A DNA stretch of 64,000 nt. Origin: Bythopirellula polymerisocia. GTDB taxonomy: Bacteria > Planctomycetota > Planctomycetia > Pirellulales > Lacipirellulaceae. The notes below the pieces were generated by a model. The model worked only from the letters and a program-made list of their open reading frames with translations. It had not been told where the DNA came from and made no database searches. Made by a program: the position numbers and the translations under genes. Location of the stretch: contig NZ_SJPS01000002.1 of the NCBI RefSeq assembly GCF_007860015.1, positions 62,898 through 126,897 of the forward strand, given 5' to 3'. Shown here one piece after another: positions 9,901 to 18,012 of this stretch; the stretch's first letter is position 1; each line of letters starts with the position of its first letter.

Positions 9901-11568
9901 AGCATCTCGTGCCGCCGAGGACCAGCTCTTCAGGATCTCCACACTGGGAATTGAAGCAATTTGTGCCGTTGAGACCTGAGGTATCTGAGCGGGATAGAGA
10001 TAAGAAAGGTCCCAGTACTTGAGAGATTGTATCTGTCCTGAAGTCAGCCAACCCAGTTGCGTGGGAGAAAGTCGTCGAATTACTTCCGTGCCCATATTTA
10101 ACGACTGTACCTGCGGTTGGGTCAACCAAGTAACCTGCTGATCAGTCAAGAGACTCGTGCCTAATAGATTGACCGGCAAGGAACGTACCTGGGCAAGATT
10201 CAACGCTGCCCGCAGCGCAGGACTCCATTGAGAGAACGTGCCGTGAGAATCGATTTGAGATATCTGACTGGTGGTGAGCCACTGGATCTGCGCTGGTTGC
10301 AAAAGTGGAAGCTGAGGTATCTTCAACGACTGAAGTTGGGCTGCTGACAACCACACGATTTGAGTCGAGTTCAACAAACCGATGCCGATAAGATCGACCC
10401 GCAAAGCCCGAACCTGCGGTGAAGTCAAAGCATCTCGTGCCGCCGAGGACCAGCTCTTCAGGATCTCCACACTGGGAATAGAAGCAATTTGTGCCGTTGA
10501 TACTTGTGGAATCTGGGAAGGATAGAGATAAGAAAGGTCCCAATACTTGAGCGTCTGTATCTGTCCTGTAGTCAGCCAACCCAGTTGCGTTGGAGCTAGA
10601 CGTCGAATCACTTCCGTCGACATATTCAACGACTGTACCTGCGGTTGGGTCAACCAAGTAACCTGCTGATCGGTCAAGAGACTCGTACCTAATAGATCGA
10701 CTCGCAAGGAACGTACCTGTGCGAGATTTAAAGCTGCTCGCAGCGCAGGACTCCATTGAGAGAAGGTTCCATGTGAATCGATCTGAGAGAACTGACTGGT
10801 AGTGAGCCACTGGATCTGCCCTGGTTGCAAAAAAGGTAGTTGGGCTGTATTCAGCGACTGTATCTGCGATGCGGTCAACCAACCGATTTGACTCGAGTTC
10901 AATAAATTGATCCCAATCAAATCTACTCTCAGGGACCGGACCTGCTGCACAGTCAGAGCGCCTCTCACCGCCGAGGACCAACTTTTAAGAATCTCCACAC
11001 TGGGAATTGAAGCAATTTGTGCCGTTGAGACCTGAGGTATCTGAGCGGGATAGATATATGAGAGATCCCAATATTTGAGCGACTGTATTTGTCCTGTCGT
11101 CAGCCAACCCAGTTGCGTGGGGGAAAGAAGTCGAATTACTTCCGTGCTTATATTTAACGACTGCACCTGCGGTTGAGTCAACCAGGTAACCTGTTGGTTT
11201 GTCAGGAGCCCCGTACTCAACCGATCCACTGGCAAAGCGCGAACCTGGTTAATGGTCAATGCCGCGCGAGATTCTGCAGACCACACATAAAAGGAACCAT
11301 GATTCGGGATCGTGGCCAACTGTTCTGGCAGCAGATAGATCACCTGCTCGGGGGTCAATTGCGCAAACCGCTCAAACGTGAGCGAGTGGACCCAGTCCTC
11401 GATGGGAGTTGTGATCGTACTCACAACGGCTGCTATTGCTGGGGTAGGTTCGTCTACGGTCAGATACGTTGTCGAGAGAACAACGCGCTCTTCCAGGCTT
11501 TCAAACCTCAATCCTTTATTTCGAGACTTGTTGGAACTACGATGCTTGCCAAATGGAAAAATGCTCAT
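6913..11568 (-). CDS. giant surface protein: LEPR-xLL-like N-terminus, LTxxQIxxL tandem repeats, G8 domain and beta-helix (CEMIP-like)
   Basis: A 1551-residue protein. The N-terminus is basic with LRFESLEERVVLS, close to the LEPR-xLL motif of large planctomycete exported proteins. Residues about 45-830 are leucine/glutamine-rich repeats built from short units such as LTTGQIQSLKYWDLSYL, arranged in a 176-residue super-repeat. Residues about 870-975 are a G8 domain (GRWSNPATWLNGQVPSAG). A parallel beta-helix follows with GRYAIHFHRTG near 1150. G8 plus beta-helix is the layout of the hyaluronan-degrading CEMIP/TMEM2 proteins, so a polysaccharide-binding or -cleaving function is possible but unproven. 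ATG 11568 is preferred over TTG 11583 because GGGA lies 9 nt upstream. There is no PEP-CTERM tail. Confidence 0.85.
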   Translation of the reverse strand: MSIFPFGKHRSSNKSRNKGLRFESLEERVVLSTTYLTVDEPTPAIAAVVSTITTPIEDWVHSLTFERFAQLTPEQVIYLLPEQLATIPNHGSFYVWSAESRAALTINQVRALPVDRLSTGLLTNQQVTWLTQPQVQSLNISTEVIRLLSPTQLGWLTTGQIQSLKYWDLSYIYPAQIPQVSTAQIASIPSVEILKSWSSAVRGALTVQQVRSLRVDLIGINLLNSSQIGWLTASQIQSLNTAQLPFLQPGQIQWLTTSQFSQIDSHGTFSQWSPALRAALNLAQVRSLRVDLLGTSLLTDQQVTWLTQPQVQSLNMSTEVIRRLAPTQLGWLTTGQIQTLKYWDLSYLYPSQIPQVSTAQIASIPSVEILKSWSSAARDALTSPQVRALRVDLIGIGLLNSTQIVWLSAAQLQSLKIPQLPLLQPAQIQWLTTSQISQIDSHGTFSQWSPALRAALNLAQVRSLPVNLLGTSLLTDQQVTWLTQPQVQSLNMGTEVIRRLSPTQLGWLTSGQIQSLKYWDLSYLYPAQIPQVSTAQIASIPSVEILKSWSSAARDALTSPQVRALRVDLIGIGLLNSTQIGWLTASQIQSLNISQLPFLQAFQILILTSNQLAQIDSHGAFSQWSPAQRASLIYNQVRSLRVDLLSTGLLTDQQVTELSQTQVQSLIIATEVIRRLSTTQLEWLTVSQIQSLKYWDFLYLDPSQIPLLTLQQVASIPSRQNFAALSPSARAALTIPQVRALDVAKVNIDLLNPGQIQFLTVSQIQSLKSIDFVHLSITQLKLVTSAQFAAVSNPLHVTLLDPEVKETLSREQILSMPLDIYAEFVGIPINLGGIENYVPVSEYAKAADGLASDPRTMMEWMGILSLVPDSSATHFSVASGRWSNPATWLNGQVPSAGAKVVVASGTDVYFDATMNSSLATLRIDGTLRFAHNQNTLLWVDTIVVDTSGTLLIGTQAQPIQSGVTARIVFPTETPIDMTWDPRLLSRGIVSRGTVRMYGEEVTPYVGLVNDPSKGDSILRLESVPTHWRVGDQLVLTGTNPYTDDFGTEERTILAINGSQVTVAPLDYDHHTPAGHDLSVYVANRSRNITLASSDPDADFTVRPHIMFVHNPDIELVNIGVYGFGRTNKLIPIGTPINGGTQPGTLINARGRYAIHFHRTGVDAASDPAIVRGSVVDGSPGWGFVNHQSYVLMDDNVAYQVRGASFATEDGNEIGHFIRNLSIASAGSNEAARSRMDIHDFGHAGNGFWLQGPLVEVVDNIVAGASSDAYVIFSNSSQVLFSAADLEDPNLAGGQSRVAVSALPLKRFEGNVAFASRGGVETWYINRNMTDRKSNIEDFTAWNVANPGVFLEYTGRIDVNDVVLLGMNIPDSPAILSNVHSHDITYDNVHIENFDVGIQVDGRGKITIQNGFFKARVALDILEKASPYRTVEILGNPVFASLTTAQLGGRTQYDYYLSNESRFPYQYEEDLVSHSTVYVNTQQLPSAELYSYLQISNAIPFPSSISYGYVRDEWLDLTNQQLWQQFGVAYGGAIAPADSVIVPRIYGLVYQP
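9080..11435 (-). repeat. 528-bp tandem coding repeats
   Basis: Equivalent points recur at 9853, 10381 and 10909, exactly 528 bp (176 codons) apart. The 9853 and 10381 copies differ at only two of their first 120 bases, so they are nearly identical DNA. Each copy has a 76-residue and a 100-residue half; the longer half carries one extra unit of about 24 residues. Outer copies are more diverged and the 5' end of the array (near 9100) is degenerate. This suggests recent duplication or gene conversion in the centre. Confidence 0.85.
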
Positions 11569-12500
11569 AAGGATTCGTCCCAATTAATCGTTTAAGGAAG
11601 CAAATCAGCGTGAACACTCGGTCTTACTGCCAACCCACTGCTGGGTTCGTAACCGAGCTTAAAAACCTTCATCGCACGAAAAGACCACTAGTTCCACTTT
11701 TGAACATGCGCCCGTGGAAATACCTGTAAAACTAGTTGGCGACTAGCACAGCGAGTCGACTGCACGCACTAGAGAAGCAGCGTTGCAGATATCCTTCGTC
11801 TCGAAGCCAGTTAACTAAAAGAAGCCTCTTAACCTCTTGCCTTAAGTGAAAGAAAGTCCATTCCTTCTAACTTAGCCGATCCATTAAAATCTGCTCTATC
11901 CCCTTAATGTGAAAGGCAAGCGTATCTTGACAGGTTCAGGGGTTTTGGGAAAGGGGGATTGGGGTCCTCTGCAGGCACTATGCTAGTCTAAGCAAACTGG
12001 ACTATTGACGTAATTCATTGTGCTACAACACTATGCGATGCAAAGCCATGCTAGTTGGGTTATTAAATTGTTCAAGATTTTCTTGGCAAAAAGTCTCCAC
12101 GATGGCCGAAGCTTCGCCTACCCCCCCACAAGTGTGGATCAGGACTGTCTCCCCCCTGACTATTCAGCCTTAGCAGTACTGATAATTCCACTCGAATGCC
12201 AACTTTCAGTTTGCTGCGAGATGGGTGGAAGGTCCGGGCGGTTCATTAAGATGTCCGGAAACCAAAGCTCCCTCGAACCTGCCTTAACCTCCTGGAAGCC
12301 TTCCAGTAATGTTCGATAGAGGCCCATCAATCCAGTCAATCCCTGAGCCCCTGAGCCCTGAGAGGAGCGGTAAAACATGGCAACAATTACGAATTAGTTG
12401 CTTGGACGTAGCTTTCGTCTAAAATAGAAATCCATAGCGAGGACGCAGCGTTCTCCTTCTCTGCCCCCTTAATGTACGGATTTTTTGCTTGGAAACCTCA
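11569..12500. other. divergent promoter region
   Basis: A 930-bp gap between two divergently transcribed genes for large exported proteins. It contains the element CCCTTAATGT twice (11901-11910 and 12465-12474). A possible sigma-70-type promoter for the sulfatase is at 12398-12425. Frames at 12020-12319 (+) and 12160-12378 (-) overlap each other and have no recognisable content. I see no RNA gene. Confidence 0.5.
12398..12425 (+). promoter_or_regulatory. possible sigma-70-type promoter of the sulfatase gene
   Basis: TTGCTT (12398-12403) and TAAAAT (12420-12425) are separated by 16 bp. The -10 box matches five of six consensus bases; the -35 box is poorer. The predicted start near 12432 would give a leader of about 70 nt before ATG 12501. 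Planctomycete consensus sequences are not well defined, so this is tentative. Confidence 0.35.
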
Positions 12501-15119
12501 ATGTATCTAAATCAACCGGGTGGGGTCACAATCTCAAATTGCGTTGCCTTGGCTTTAGGGGTCTCTCTAAGCATTAGTTGTCATTTGCCAGTGCATGCTG
12601 AATCCGCAGCACTTCGGCCAAATATAGTCTTCATTATGGCAGATGATCTGGGTATCGGTGATCTTGGATACACTAACCAGATTGCCCGTGCCGCGGCGAA
12701 CCTGCCTGCGATCAGCACCCCCAATATTGATAAGCTTGCCAGCGACGGGGTCAACTTCACAAGAATGTATTCAGGGGCTCCGATTTGCTCGCCCTCTCGA
12801 GCATCGCTCTTAACCGGCTTCGAAATCAATCATGTAATCAAAGAACATACCGACAAGTTCAATGGGTTTCGAAGCGGTCAAGACGATGACAAGACTTGGG
12901 GCCAAATGCTTCAAGACGCGGGTTACAAAACTGGAATGTGGGGCAAGTGGCATTTGGGAGGTGTCAATTCCTCAGGGGCTCCAAATGACCAAGGGATATT
13001 TGATTTCACTCAAATTCCAACCCAACAAGGATTCGAAACTGCTTTTGGGTCAATGCATGGGGGATATCGGGTCAGCAGGCTCTGGGAAAACGATGGGAAC
13101 GGTGGTCTTAAATATACGCCAGTCGCTCCCGATCCTTCTTGGCCTGGGCCGGGACCATCCTATCGCTATAGTCAAGATGTCACTTCTGATCACGCGGTAA
13201 ACTACATTCGCAATCATGCGAACGGGGCAGATCCGTTTGCTATGTACGTTGCATTCGAAGCGGTTCATGATCCATTGGATCGGCTCGGCCCTGGTGAATA
13301 CGAACCGAATAATTGGCCTGATGTTCAGGAGCGCTATGCCAACATGGTCACCGGACTAGATCGAAACGTGGGAGACCTTATCGCGGCAATTGAGGATCCC
13401 AATGGTGACGGAGACAAATCAGACAGTATTGCTGCCAATACGCTGGTTATTTTTACCAGTGACAATGGGGCCTTATGGACGCCTCATGTGTCGGGTTTCA
13501 ACACTGAGTTTTTCGATAGCAATGGCTCTTATCGCGGCCAGAAATCGAATACGCTCGAGGGCGGTATAATTACACCATTCTTGGTGCGGTGGGACGGCGT
13601 CACGACGCCTGGCGCAGTAAACTCCACCCATGTTGGGTCCTTTGCCGATATATTCCCAACCTTCGCTGAACTGGCCGGTCAGGATACTCCGTTTGGTCTT
13701 GATGGCAGGTCGATGTTACCCGCCATCCTTGGCCAGCCTGATCCACCACGTACTGACGCAATCGTTTGGACAGACAAAGATAATTTTGCAGGCCTTAACC
13801 AAGCAAGTTATGCAATTCAAATGGGAGGGTGGAAATTCATCCATCGTGTCTTAACCAATACCGAAGAACTTTACCACATTGAGGTCGATCCCTACGAAAC
13901 CACAAACATCTCCTCCAGCCGAATCGATATGGTTACGGCATTCAAAGCTGTTGCTCAGAAGGAAGGGGTCCTAGATGAGCCCTATTTTGCAATCGGAAAT
14001 ACATCCCAAGGACAAAACGTATTCTTTACTCAATACAAATACTGGGTACCAGGGGCAGGAGCCAATCTGTTTGTTGACCCAGCTAACTGGAGCGGTGGAA
14101 CTCAACTCAACCGTGATACGGACCCCGATGCTTTGTTCTGGAATACAGGCCCCGCCTCGAACTGGCTAGCCAAAGTGGACAATAATCTGGATGGAACTCG
14201 CAACACTTGGGTGGGCCAGGATGCAACCGTGCTGGGATTAGAAGTGGTCGGCAGTGCTGGAGGAATGCATTTGACAGTCAATACAGGCATTACGCTCAAT
14301 GCTTACAACGGTGTCCGGATCGGCGATCGCGGGATGGTGCGACTAGTAAATAGCACGCTCAAGACCGTTGGAGATGTCGAAGTGCGGCCCGGCGGCAAGC
14401 TGTCAGGCAGCGGCACGATTACTGGTTGGCAGTCACTCCTTGCCGGCATCCCTGAATTTGCCGGCCAAGGCCTGCTAGAGCCGACTGTGATTAACAGTGG
14501 CAGCGTGGAGATTTTCGGCGGCTATGACGCTACCACTCCAGGGCTCTTGTCCATCGAGGGTGATTTCCGTCAACTGCCGTCAGGAACCTTGCAAATTGAC
14601 CTATTCAACAGCAGTGGCATCGCCGGGATGAGCTATGACTTCCTCAACGTACAGGATAGCGCCATGCTTGCGGGGATATTGGCACCTAAGCTGATGAATG
14701 GTTTCATCCCGATTGCTGGACAGCAATTTACAGTTCTTAGTGCTGGCAGCCTGTTAGACAACGGTCTAAACCTGGGTGGTCCAGATGGAATTTGGTTCTC
14801 CCAATCAGTCGCCAATGCCAGTGATCTTATCCTCACGTTCGTTAATGCCGATTTCGACAACAGCAACTTTATCGACGGCAACGATTTGGCAATCTGGAAG
14901 GCCAATTATGGCACATCCGGACCGATGGGGGACGCAAACCTGGATGGATTGGTGGATGGGCAAGACTTCCTGGCATGGCAGCGGCAATTTGGCAATAGTC
15001 TAGCGCTTCTTGCGACTGCTACTGCGGCTGTCGTGCCGGAACCTAGTACTTCACTCTATTGCCTCTCTCTTTTCTGTAGTGGGGTAGCCTTCCTGCGAAG
15101 GAGACGGCGTGGCTGCTGA
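12501..15119 (+). CDS. secreted sulfatase with dockerin-like EF-hands and PEP-CTERM tail
   Basis: An 872-residue exported sulfatase. It has a signal peptide (1-33), PNIVFIMADDLG (40-51) and a canonical formylglycine motif CSPSR at 96-100 followed by ASLLTG. The catalytic domain ends near residue 500. A beta-rich region follows, with a T5-type passenger-like stretch at about 545-760. The C-terminus has two EF-hand-like blocks, FIDGNDLAIWKANYG and GDANLDGLVDGQDFLAWQR. The PEP-CTERM signal is VVPEPST, a hydrophobic segment and RRRRR. ATG 12501 has GGAAA 7 nt upstream; TTG 12489 is a less likely start. The protein should be sorted to the cell surface by an exosortase encoded elsewhere, and probably desulfates algal polysaccharides (inference). 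Confidence 0.92.
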   Translation: MYLNQPGGVTISNCVALALGVSLSISCHLPVHAESAALRPNIVFIMADDLGIGDLGYTNQIARAAANLPAISTPNIDKLASDGVNFTRMYSGAPICSPSRASLLTGFEINHVIKEHTDKFNGFRSGQDDDKTWGQMLQDAGYKTGMWGKWHLGGVNSSGAPNDQGIFDFTQIPTQQGFETAFGSMHGGYRVSRLWENDGNGGLKYTPVAPDPSWPGPGPSYRYSQDVTSDHAVNYIRNHANGADPFAMYVAFEAVHDPLDRLGPGEYEPNNWPDVQERYANMVTGLDRNVGDLIAAIEDPNGDGDKSDSIAANTLVIFTSDNGALWTPHVSGFNTEFFDSNGSYRGQKSNTLEGGIITPFLVRWDGVTTPGAVNSTHVGSFADIFPTFAELAGQDTPFGLDGRSMLPAILGQPDPPRTDAIVWTDKDNFAGLNQASYAIQMGGWKFIHRVLTNTEELYHIEVDPYETTNISSSRIDMVTAFKAVAQKEGVLDEPYFAIGNTSQGQNVFFTQYKYWVPGAGANLFVDPANWSGGTQLNRDTDPDALFWNTGPASNWLAKVDNNLDGTRNTWVGQDATVLGLEVVGSAGGMHLTVNTGITLNAYNGVRIGDRGMVRLVNSTLKTVGDVEVRPGGKLSGSGTITGWQSLLAGIPEFAGQGLLEPTVINSGSVEIFGGYDATTPGLLSIEGDFRQLPSGTLQIDLFNSSGIAGMSYDFLNVQDSAMLAGILAPKLMNGFIPIAGQQFTVLSAGSLLDNGLNLGGPDGIWFSQSVANASDLILTFVNADFDNSNFIDGNDLAIWKANYGTSGPMGDANLDGLVDGQDFLAWQRQFGNSLALLATATAAVVPEPSTSLYCLSLFCSGVAFLRRRRRGC

Positions 15120-15583
15120 GAGTTCAAGTGGCAACATCGCAGGAAGAATCCTTAACCTTGCTGCCTGCCTGGAATTGAAATGAGTGTGCTATCAACTTTC
15201 ACGAATGGTCGTATTCCGTTCAAGTAGCTTTAATGTGGAAAGTGGCCTTGTGTGAATACCAAAGAGGTCGGTCATTTCAACCGAAGAAAGAGAAAATCAC
15301 CGGGACTATTACCCAGGTTTCCTATCGTGAGAGTCTTGATCAATACCTGCGAGTCGTTGGAGCGAAGTTAGCCGTAGCCGGGTTACTAACGCGAATCCAG
15401 GAATTACGAAAGGATGACGGCCTCGCGAGAATACCGCGTTAAACCTCGGCCAACAGGTACCCCAAACCTCCCAAACCCCTCCCCGAGCACCCAATAGGGA
15501 AAAACAAGATTTTGTTGACCAAATCCCAAATCGCTGTCTAATCCTCAGAAACTCGGAAAAAACTTCACTTCCTCCATGATCGC
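15120..15583. other. intergenic region without clear gene
   Basis: Only short overlapping frames are present: 69 codons at 15233-15442 (+) and a 184-codon minus-strand frame at 15309-15863 that lies opposite the next small gene. Neither has a convincing ribosome site or recognisable motif. I see no hairpin with a T-tract after the sulfatase gene. Confidence 0.5.
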
Positions 15584-15868
15584 ATGTCGACGACGACTGG
15601 CTTGGTACAGATGAGCTATCGCCAGGTGCGCGGAGAGACCTATGGCCCTTATATGAGTTTTCGCTACCGCGAAAATGGCAAACAACGTTCTTACTATATC
15701 GGAAGTTCCCTATCCGAGCAGATTCTTGCCCTGGAAATAATGCACGAAAAACTCGAAGCCGATAGGGAGCGGCATTATATGGACAGTCTATTAACCAAGG
15801 CCCGTCAACAATTGAGGGAGTCGAAAACCAAATGGAACAAGAACTCGCCAAAATCGGATTCACTATGA
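15584..15868 (+). CDS. small protein of unknown function (94 residues)
   Basis: Not assigned to a family with certainty. The segment YGPYMSFRYRENGKQRSYYIGSS (residues 21-43, shown here only to name the block) resembles the short beta-hairpin found at the start of many mobile-element-associated or DUF6788-like small proteins (YxxxRYREGGKxRSxYIG). A charged helix follows (about 44-94), probably a short coiled coil. A one-base alternative frame begins at ATG 15576. It stands alone between a sulfatase and the convergent TIGR03790 gene, next to an intergenic repeat element at 15931-16034. It may be a leftover of a mobile segment. Cytoplasmic by lack of any signal. Confidence 0.5.
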   Translation: MSTTTGLVQMSYRQVRGETYGPYMSFRYRENGKQRSYYIGSSLSEQILALEIMHEKLEADRERHYMDSLLTKARQQLRESKTKWNKNSPKSDSL

Positions 15869-15930
15869 AAGGCTGGGAATTCCACGGTTGGAGGAAAATG
15901 AAGGAGTTAGGATTCGGAGGCTAGGGGCTG

Positions 15931-16034
15931 GGAAAATGGAACATAGATGAACGCGGATTTACGCAGATCTCAGAAGAACGTATGCAATTGAAATGATCTG
16001 CGGTCACCCGCTAAATCCGCGTTTGTCCAAGTCA
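15931..16034. repeat. palindromic intergenic element
   Basis: The left arm AACGCGGATTTACGCAGATC (15950-15969) pairs with the right arm at 15995-16023, which reads GATCTGCG, a 9-base insertion, then TAAATCCGCGTT. The flanking phrase GGAAAATGGAACATAGATGA and its arm resemble an interspersed element found between genes in many environmental bacteria (from memory). It lies between two convergent genes. Confidence 0.55.
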
Positions 16035-16141
16035 AAATTCATAGAAGGTACTCTGGAAAATCGCATTTGCCGTATCGAGGCACCGCTGGCTTTTCTTATA
16101 GACTCACTAGAAGTCCTTCCGGGGTAGAATTTCTGCCTTAG

Positions 16142-17860
16142 CTATTTCTGATTTGGCAGCACAATATCTAAGGCCCGGGACCGGAGGCCTGGGGACCCTT
16201 TCGAAGTGGCAACGAGGGTGAGTGGGCCAGTTCCCAGCTTTGCTTTGGAAATAGAAATCTGCCCGTTTCCCGACTCTACCTTGCCCAGCTCTAACCCATT
16301 GCAAGAAACTGAGGTCTCAGCCTTATTTGTTGAGTTCACCGCGACAATCAGATAATCCGAGGTAGCTTCCAAAGAATCTTTTTCTACGCTCAATTGAACT
16401 GCCTCGGTACCGTTCTTGATAGCTATCTCAGCCATCCAACGCCCTTGGGTTTCGATGGGAGTATTGTCAGTTGCAACCATCCGGATTTCATGAAAACCAT
16501 CTGAGAACTTGGTTGTGTCCCAGGCAAAAACCTGACCGTCCCGACATTCATTCTGGAACACGCCGTCAACGAAGAAACGCAACGTACTCACCCCTCCTTC
16601 GATCTTTGAGACACGAGGGGTAATATTAACAGTTCCTCCAACAAAAGAACCCTCGGTGATGCCGTCCAGTGAAACCTCTGGAATCGTAGCCCAAGGTTGA
16701 CAGAGTGGATCTCCAACCAGGATCTGTTGGAACGGTGCAGCCAAGGACTGATAGAAGGACTCTGCCATCGAACACCCGTGAACATAGTGTGGAAACAACG
16801 TCGCGTTGGGAAATTTGGGTGGTAGTGCCAAAGGTTCTACCACGGTCCCACATGCTCCAGCGGCTCCCATTCGCAAAAACTCGCTAATGCATGTCTGTTT
16901 ATTCTGAGGCAAGAATTGGCCACCAGCGCTGGTGAGATTGTCGAAAAACGAACCTGGCAAAAAACGACAATGCGAGCCAGCTGGATTCACAACGTGACGT
17001 CCACATGTCACGCCCGCGACATTCTGCTTGTTCTCTGGGAAAAAACCTTCGATGACTTCCGCATTGACACCAGCCAAGCGTACCTGGCGAGCTGCCTCTG
17101 CAAAGTCTTTATCGCGTACTGTCGAGCGGATCGTCTTATTCTTGACATAGTAAATAGTTCCTTTGGGCTTAGTGCCATCAGCCCCTGCTGCCCGCTTGAG
17201 ATACCATACTATCTCATCGACTGTATTTCCTGGAACGGTGTTGACCCCCAGCATGGCCGACAGCATATAGGGCAAGCCCTCGGCTCCGGCTCTTCTTCCC
17301 CCGAGCGACCACCGGTAGCTCGAACGGAAACCCCGTGAAACAACGATTAAGTTATTGACGGGAGTACAGTAAAAATTGGAAAGTGCCCCTAGCATTTCCT
17401 TGCGGTCAGCCAAGACAAATGCAGATAGATAGGTTGCGGCAGGGAGTGACAGCCAAGGTGTTTGCTGCCGCGGTAAAGTTTCAGTAGAGAACTGATCCGC
17501 AAAATTGATTTTCCACGGAAAATCACAAGAGTAAGCAATGTAATCAATCTGACTAGTAAGTTTTCGATCTTTAATTTGGGTAAGTACCGGCTCAAGTATT
17601 CTTTTCTTGAACTGAGAACTCGGTGCAGAAATCCTACCTGCAGGGTAATCGAGATAGAAGACATTCGTAGCAGGAATCTTGCGGAAGTTGATATAGTGAT
17701 TGGCTACAGTCATCGAATCTTGACTGTTGCTGTTAACCACCAGAAACAGATTCTCTGGCCCCCCCCCGGCAATGCATTCCTCAGAGCAATAAGCACAGGC
17801 GACCAATAAACAGACAAACACTAAAAGAAGCGAGCATAGGTTGGTCCTGTGTTGGCGCAT
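16142..17860 (-). CDS. TIGR03790 family exported protein
   Basis: A 572-residue protein with a signal peptide (1-25, ending near ACAYCSEECIAGG). It shows the typical start of the TIGR03790 family, NLFLVVNSNSQDSMTVANHY (39-58), soon followed by RKIPATNVFYLDYP. The family is found mainly in planctomycetes, verrucomicrobia and acidobacteria, and its function is unknown. The C-terminal third (about 420-570) looks like immunoglobulin-like beta domains (FVDGVFQNE, GFHEIRMVATDNTPIETQG). That suggests binding or presentation at the outer face of the cell. ATG 17860 is the natural start because the signal peptide begins there. The gene is monocistronic, converging with the small ORF at 15584. Confidence 0.85.
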   Translation of the reverse strand: MRQHRTNLCSLLLVFVCLLVACAYCSEECIAGGGPENLFLVVNSNSQDSMTVANHYINFRKIPATNVFYLDYPAGRISAPSSQFKKRILEPVLTQIKDRKLTSQIDYIAYSCDFPWKINFADQFSTETLPRQQTPWLSLPAATYLSAFVLADRKEMLGALSNFYCTPVNNLIVVSRGFRSSYRWSLGGRRAGAEGLPYMLSAMLGVNTVPGNTVDEIVWYLKRAAGADGTKPKGTIYYVKNKTIRSTVRDKDFAEAARQVRLAGVNAEVIEGFFPENKQNVAGVTCGRHVVNPAGSHCRFLPGSFFDNLTSAGGQFLPQNKQTCISEFLRMGAAGACGTVVEPLALPPKFPNATLFPHYVHGCSMAESFYQSLAAPFQQILVGDPLCQPWATIPEVSLDGITEGSFVGGTVNITPRVSKIEGGVSTLRFFVDGVFQNECRDGQVFAWDTTKFSDGFHEIRMVATDNTPIETQGRWMAEIAIKNGTEAVQLSVEKDSLEATSDYLIVAVNSTNKAETSVSCNGLELGKVESGNGQISISKAKLGTGPLTLVATSKGSPGLRSRALDIVLPNQK

Positions 17861-18012
17861 TTATCTACCTGAAAATTGGTCCAGTAGTGTCAATGTAAGA
17901 AGCTGGGGGCAAGTAAACTTGTCAGCCGTGTTCACATTGCATCCTAGCAGAAGCCCCATTCAGGGCCAGTGCCTACGCTAGTAAGTCTGAGACGCTAACC
18001 AGCATTCCACCC

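Noticed and set aside
10142-10981. 279-codon frame on the same strand within the G8 repeat gene
   Set aside because: It is a shadow frame kept open by the 528-bp repeats; its composition (Asp, Thr, Ser runs) is a byproduct of the repeat, and the main frame spans it.
9080-11435. Regular repeats as a CRISPR-like array
   Set aside because: The 528-bp units are coding and in frame, with no spacers or short palindromic repeats.
12020-12378. Two overlapping frames (99 codons plus, 72 codons minus) in the divergent promoter region
   Set aside because: They oppose one another, have no motifs, and their region is more likely regulatory.
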